DNA of 64,000 bases, from the NCBI GenBank assembly GCA_021399445.1, contig JAJTUQ010000003.1, positions 930,001 to 994,000 of the forward strand. The letters are read 5' to 3'. The number at the start of each line of letters is the position of its first letter. Positions within the stretch are counted from its first letter, which is position 1. The notes under the pieces are model-generated. The model saw only the letters and a list, made by a program, of their open reading frames with translations, did no database searches and was not told the origin of the DNA. The position numbers were made by a program, and so were the translations under genes. This DNA is from Xylogone sp. PMI_703 (taxonomy: Eukaryota > Ascomycota > Leotiomycetes). Below, piece by piece: positions 57,507 to 64,000 of the stretch.

Positions 57507-59474
57507 CTCGGCGGTGATGGCAGATGCGAACTGTCAAATAATAGCGGGAGGGTGTCGGCGACGGAGGAGGAAGGAAGGATAGCGGTAGGGTTTTTCGAGG
57601 GGGAGGTTTGTCGTGAAGAAAATTTTGTTGAGAGAAGAAGGATGGAGGAGGGAAAGATGGAAGATGGATCAGGCGAGGGGAAGGAAAGGAGCTCGACAGA
57701 TTGGGCCGCGTGCACTATATGTACCAGGCAGGGGTTAAACACGCCTGGGTTTGTAGCAAATAATCTGCCACTGCACGCCCAGTGAGCGGTCAACACATCG
57801 CAGCCTCTTCTTCCTCTTTCCTCTCTCTCTGGCCTCGTCTCAGCCAAGGACTAACAATTGGCCGGCTGGAATGTACGGCGGCGGCCTGCACGTCATGGAG
57901 GAGACGGACGAGTCTGTTGGTCGAGATGCTTCTGAGAAAAACGTTGACTTCCAAGTGGGGTTGGATTGTCGTCAATTGGCAGGTCTTGATTCTTGCTTAT
58001 ACTGAATACTCAATGGGTTCTCCTATAAGTGTACATCAAAGGTTGCAGATATCTATGAGGCTCATATCTATGTGTAAGTCGTCATATAAGACTTCTCTCA
58101 AGAGCCCTTCTTAACATTTCAAGCTCATCTTCCTGTTGAGTCGCGATAGAGGGGTGATGGCGGGGGCTGACAGGACCCACTGCTCGACCAGCCACGGTGT
58201 AGCATCGGCCTCAACCACTACAAGTACCTCGGAGTTAATCACCCAAGTTCTAGAATGTAATCATGTTCCATTTCATCTCTTGAAAGGCTAGGTCAAGCCA
58301 GCAGTCCTTTTTTAATTTAAATATAGTTATCTTTTGAGACATGTAATTATAAGGTTGCAGCTACACCTGCTGGAGACTGACTGTGCAGCGGCGGACGGGC
58401 GGTCTAAGCGAATGACACTGGCAGCACACGTGTACCCAGGCCAAGTAGGGCGAGTAGGGCTCCCGACCCTGTGGCCATTGGGAAGAGCACTCATTGGACT
58501 TTGAACTGACATAAGAAAGCCGCACCGCTGCTGCAGAGCTATAAATATGCATAGCATTTTGATTACCTTCCCAGCCCTTCTTAATGGGCAATCTCGAGAA
58601 CACAAGGTTCGTTAGGGAACAGTAATGGCGAGCTGAGTGTCCCAGTCATCACTTGCTTGCCTTATGGCGGGGAAGTCTCCTGCTCGGGATTCCAAGTGGT
58701 GCCATACTCCCGATGCTCTTGTGTAGATCCGAATTTCGGTCTTTGAATATGTTGGGGGCAGAGAAGGATCATGACATGAAGACATGTGATGCTGCCTCAC
58801 ACCGCCAAAACCGTTGCTCATAGTTGACATAATCTCACAGGACCCTAGCAGCTCATAGCTCTAAGAGACTAGCATACGAGTTTATGAAAGTTATGAATGT
58901 TTCTTTTAATTTTTATAAGCTTACTTCGTACATAACTTATCCTTGAAAGACTTCCAGTCTTTAGGGATTAGTAGCTGCAGAGAAGCACTAGGGTAGTTCT
59001 GTATGTAATAAGAGCACGGCTAAAGAAGTTTTCCCCTGCTTAAAGTTCAGAAGCCCGAACTGGACGGCTAGCTCAACATGCTCTTGTTCCTAGCTACATC
59101 TTGATTTACCCCGCATATTCACTATATACTTCACTTCATACAGCAATCCTACTTGATCATCTCATCTTCGGCTAATAACTCTCCATCTGCTGAATGTAAA
59201 GCAATTAGCTGATGAGCACCGGTGAAGAATGGGGGAGCAACCCCTCACCCAAGCCGTCTAGGCCAAGTCCTTCAGCCAGTAATGACATGCACTGCATATA
59301 TCTACAGAATATCTATTCTATAAACAAGGTTCTTAATTTATGTCGGTATAATATTATCTAAAATCCCGGTGAAAATATTGATATAAGGACAAAAGATATT
59401 CTCCGTCTCATCCGGAAAATATGTAACTCCCATCCTTCTACCATCAAGTACGGAGGAGTGCTTATTCTAAAATA
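57507..59474. other. Intergenic region, nothing recognised
   Basis: About 2 kb between divergent genes. Frames such as 57782-58114 (plus) and 58327-58605 (minus) lack motifs. Purine-rich sequence at 57550-57690 is the upstream region of the unknown protein. Confidence 0.45.
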
Positions 59475-61209
<1,735 letters not shown>

Positions 61210-63313
61210 TGTGTTGAAATTTACTGTAGTAGGGCAGGGGTTGGACAAGTTTATCTCTCATACTATATGACATGAGATCTTGAATATATTGTATGGTGTA
61301 TTAAGAGGAAGATGCTCCCGTATAAATTGCCTTGGTCGCCAAGCTAATCAAGTTACTATGACAAGGCCCCTAAGAGTCATCGTCTATACCCCTCGGAGGC
61401 TTTCTAGAAGCTCCGTGGTTTATGCGAATGGATAAGAACAAACCAGAGTTAGGTCTTGGCCTTGCTACAGAAGACGAGTTTTGCATCGAGTCTATATAAG
61501 ACAAATTATGACAGTCATGGTATAGCAGGTGGCTTAACAAAAAGTATTACGTTTTACATCCGTACTTAAGCGCTTGTTTACGCTGCACCCAATCAATTAG
61601 GTGGCGGGTTATGGAGTTACATTGGATTTACGGAGTAAGCATGTTTATAACGCTAGCGAGGAGTGCTTCATACGCCACACCATCTCGCCATATGTCTGTA
61701 CCCAAACCTTGCTAATAAAATGCTGAAACTACCAAGCTCTAAATATATATACTATATATATAGATTGAGGTATCGCAATAAAGGCATGGTAAGTATTATC
61801 ATTAACAACATCTTCAAGGTAGATGAGGTGTTTTGCAAGTATGTGTATAACTGTCCAATCATAACCGCTGATCAGATGAGACTAGAATACAATATTGTAG
61901 TCAGTATCACAGAGGATTTCATTATCTACAATTTAATAGCTTGATAAGCAGAAGATCGGCACTGCTAATAAACTCTCGGGGTATTTTGTGAATGACCACT
62001 GCTTATACATCTGGACCCGGCTTACGTGAATCTTGGCAGTACTCTCTTCTTGCCCCCCAAGACATCGTATTAAGTAGCGCAGAACCACAATCTGAACCAG
62101 AATCATTAACTGCATATTACCATAGTGGCCTGATACGAAGATGAAGTGACCTGTTAACGCATACTCCGTAACCAACGCTGGAATCCGACCTCACCAACCC
62201 AACTACAGCTTGTGAGTTCATAGATCTTGGTTCTATCAACGTATTATATTGGCCTACAAGTTAGGTGGGATAAGTATTTCCACCGCCATGTGTACATACT
62301 GAATCTAGCCAGTCGCATATACAGTTCAGGCAAATGCTACGGGAGGCGTTGGTGGCTACGTGCTTATTGTAAACGGGTCTCTCGTATCTTGGCGGCTATA
62401 TCTAAAATTACAAGGCAAAACTGTCTAAAGTCATTGGAGCCAGTCTCCATCAACCTGGGGGCGACACTGTACCAATCTAATGTAGTTAATCAATGACCGG
62501 TACAAGCCATCCGCCGTCCGTTGTCAGCCTTGTATATAGCATAACCGTTAGTCATTATTCCGAACGAGTTGCCATTTACAATTAACAATTTAGCCCTATA
62601 ATAGAGTCCGGGCATCGCAGCCCCGGCTGACCTGCATTTGTGGATTAAGTTAGAATCTCACTTGCTTCTGCCGAGGACATCATGGTCCTGTTCCAGTAAA
62701 GTGTGACTGTGCGGTTACTGTTCCCTGTCAAATACAACCTAGATCATGCAGGCGCAACGACCGAATAGCACAAATATAAGCATCCTGGTGCAAATTAATA
62801 CCCATACAACGTCTAATTAGGAGCTTACTTCTGAACTTTCGAGCGTAAGCTTACAGCATCGGCACTGGATACATTGCATCGGTGGATCTTATCAGCTTGG
62901 CCACACCATTATGTTTGATCATGCCTTGAATTACCCTTCTTGGCTTTGTTTGCTGGCAGTAAATCTTACGTTCTCGGAAGTCACTCGATGTTGATTCGAC
63001 CAGTAACGTGCGGCGGTTCAAAATATTATGTTTCCTAGGAAGCTATCTAGTCAGATCATTGTGGTGCTAATGATAGATTGAATCATACATATGACAATAA
63101 TGCTAGCCATGGGATGATTACTGCATCAACTGCCCCAACTGTTATTCAATGGTATCAGCTGAGGTGAGATTAAAGAGAATATAGAATTTCATATGCGTAT
63201 ATGTCTACTCGGATTCTATAAGTATCTCGAGAACGCCCATTCTTAGACTGTATCTACTCAACAGAGAAATAAAATCAAGTCAAATATAAAAGATCTAAAC
63301 ACCGTTAGCAACC
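61210..63313. other. Long intergenic region, nothing recognised
   Basis: About 2.1 kb. Frames at 61663-61944 (plus), 61933-62175 (minus) and 62227-62496 (plus) have no domain. The segment 61560-62700 has a mixed composition that could be decayed repeat sequence, but I could not identify it. Confidence 0.4.
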
Positions 63314-63779
63314 ATGAAGTTCAGTTTGTTCGTCGCAGCAGCTTTTTCAGCCCTTGCTCTTGGTAGTCCAACTGCAGCGAGTGCAGAGAAAAGGGATACC
63401 AGACATGTGTTTATCACCACTGGAACGTATGGCTTGACTCTCCCACAAACATACATTTTCGCATACTAATAGTGGATTTATATTAGTAACTGGAGCGGCG
63501 CAAGCCAAAATGTTGAAGTTGAAAATAATGTGACGTATAGATGGAACGACAAGGTAGTTTGGGAGCACGGTTGGTTCGGACCCGGATCGATGGGTCCTGA
63601 CCCTGGTGAGTAGTCTATATAAAAGCACTCTTTATATTCTTATTAACCATGTGTTAGGCGTCTTCTGCATCCTTTATGACCAGAATGGATCGCCTTCAGG
63701 CACGATATCTAACCCTGGGCTCGCTGACGTAGGGAGTTATTGGCTCGATCACACGCAACAGTTCAAGTGCTTTTGGTAG
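63314..63779 (+). CDS. Small secreted protein (117 residues) with Kex2-like site
   Basis: Three exons, 63314-63426, 63487-63605 and 63658-63779 (introns 60 and 52 bases; the first has TACTAAT), all in frame. The signal peptide covers residues 1-18 (MKFSLFVAAAFSALALGS). A short pro-segment ends in SAEKR, a Kex2 dibasic site. The mature domain of about 90 residues is rich in Trp, Gly, Asn and Asp and has two cysteines (FCILYD and QFKCFW at the C-terminus), enough for one disulfide. No named domain is recognised. Size, secretion signal, pro-peptide and Cys pair fit a fungal small secreted protein or effector-like candidate. No function is claimed. It was found by joining exons, each too short to stand out alone. 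Confidence 0.75.
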
Positions 63780-64000
63780 TAGCCTTGCGGATGGTATTAC
63801 TTCAATTTAGCAGATCGCCAAGCCTGAATATAACACATCCCTGATGTGAATCTGCTAGAAATTTGGGTGACGCAGAGGAACCACAAATTTAGCTCCTTAA
63901 CAATATAACTTATATCTTCTCACATTATACTCTTGATTTTTATTTGCTGTGTATAATGTACGAAATATCAAGTTAGTATATATTAAATAGCAGTCAAGAT

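Noticed and set aside
61663..62496. Possible transposon-derived coding remnants
   Set aside because: No reverse transcriptase, integrase or DDE motif could be read in any frame.

Overview
This is fungal nuclear DNA, almost certainly from a filamentous ascomycete (Pezizomycotina). Nearly every gene is split by short introns, mostly 43-130 bases, with GT..AG ends, and many carry a CTAAC/CTGAT-like branch site. The families are typical of that group: several P450s, DHA1/DHA2 drug transporters, a Ppo-type fatty-acid dioxygenase, a SAT4/PTH11-type rhodopsin-fold membrane protein, a Zn2Cys6 regulator, a GH28 pectinase, DUF3445, and type-B carboxylesterases. I cannot fix class or genus. Exon borders were worked out by hand from frame continuity, splice signals and remembered family motifs; no search was run.

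Layout. 1-6 kb: a secreted GPI-type Ser/Thr-rich protein, a DHA1 transporter broken by one in-frame TGA, and a GFA/CENP-V zinc-fold protein. 6-16 kb: a Ppo-type fatty-acid dioxygenase whose reading frame runs without a stop into a DHA2 transporter (about 1,601 codons), then a divergent FAAL-like fatty acyl-AMP ligase. 15-17 kb: a secreted exo-polygalacturonase. 17.4-26.6 kb: two ~205-bp inverted repeats enclosing a P450, an APC transporter and a SAT4-family membrane protein. 26.8-35.6 kb: a CYP52-like P450, a DUF3445 haem-dependent demethylase-like protein, an FLVCR-like transporter and an alpha/beta hydrolase. 36-45 kb: a Zn2Cys6 regulator, a copper amine oxidase with an internal deletion, an NTF2-like small protein, a broken AYR1-like dehydrogenase and an orphan protein. 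45.7-64 kb: two secreted carboxylesterases, a 650-bp non-autonomous DNA transposon with 60-bp TIRs and an 8-bp target duplication, a cupin, a DUF899 protein, a third P450, a conserved-looking unknown and a small secreted protein.

The window reads as an accessory, gene-sparse region (roughly half non-coding) rich in lipid- and xenobiotic-handling enzymes and transporters. Three genes carry clear lesions (DHA1 transporter, amine oxidase, AYR1-like SDR) and two more have damaged or unresolved starts (FLVCR-like, SAT4). The most unusual item is the dioxygenase-transporter fusion. With the adjacent acyl-AMP ligase and a CYP52-like P450 17 kb away, it suggests, by inference only, a fatty-acid oxygenation, activation and export module.
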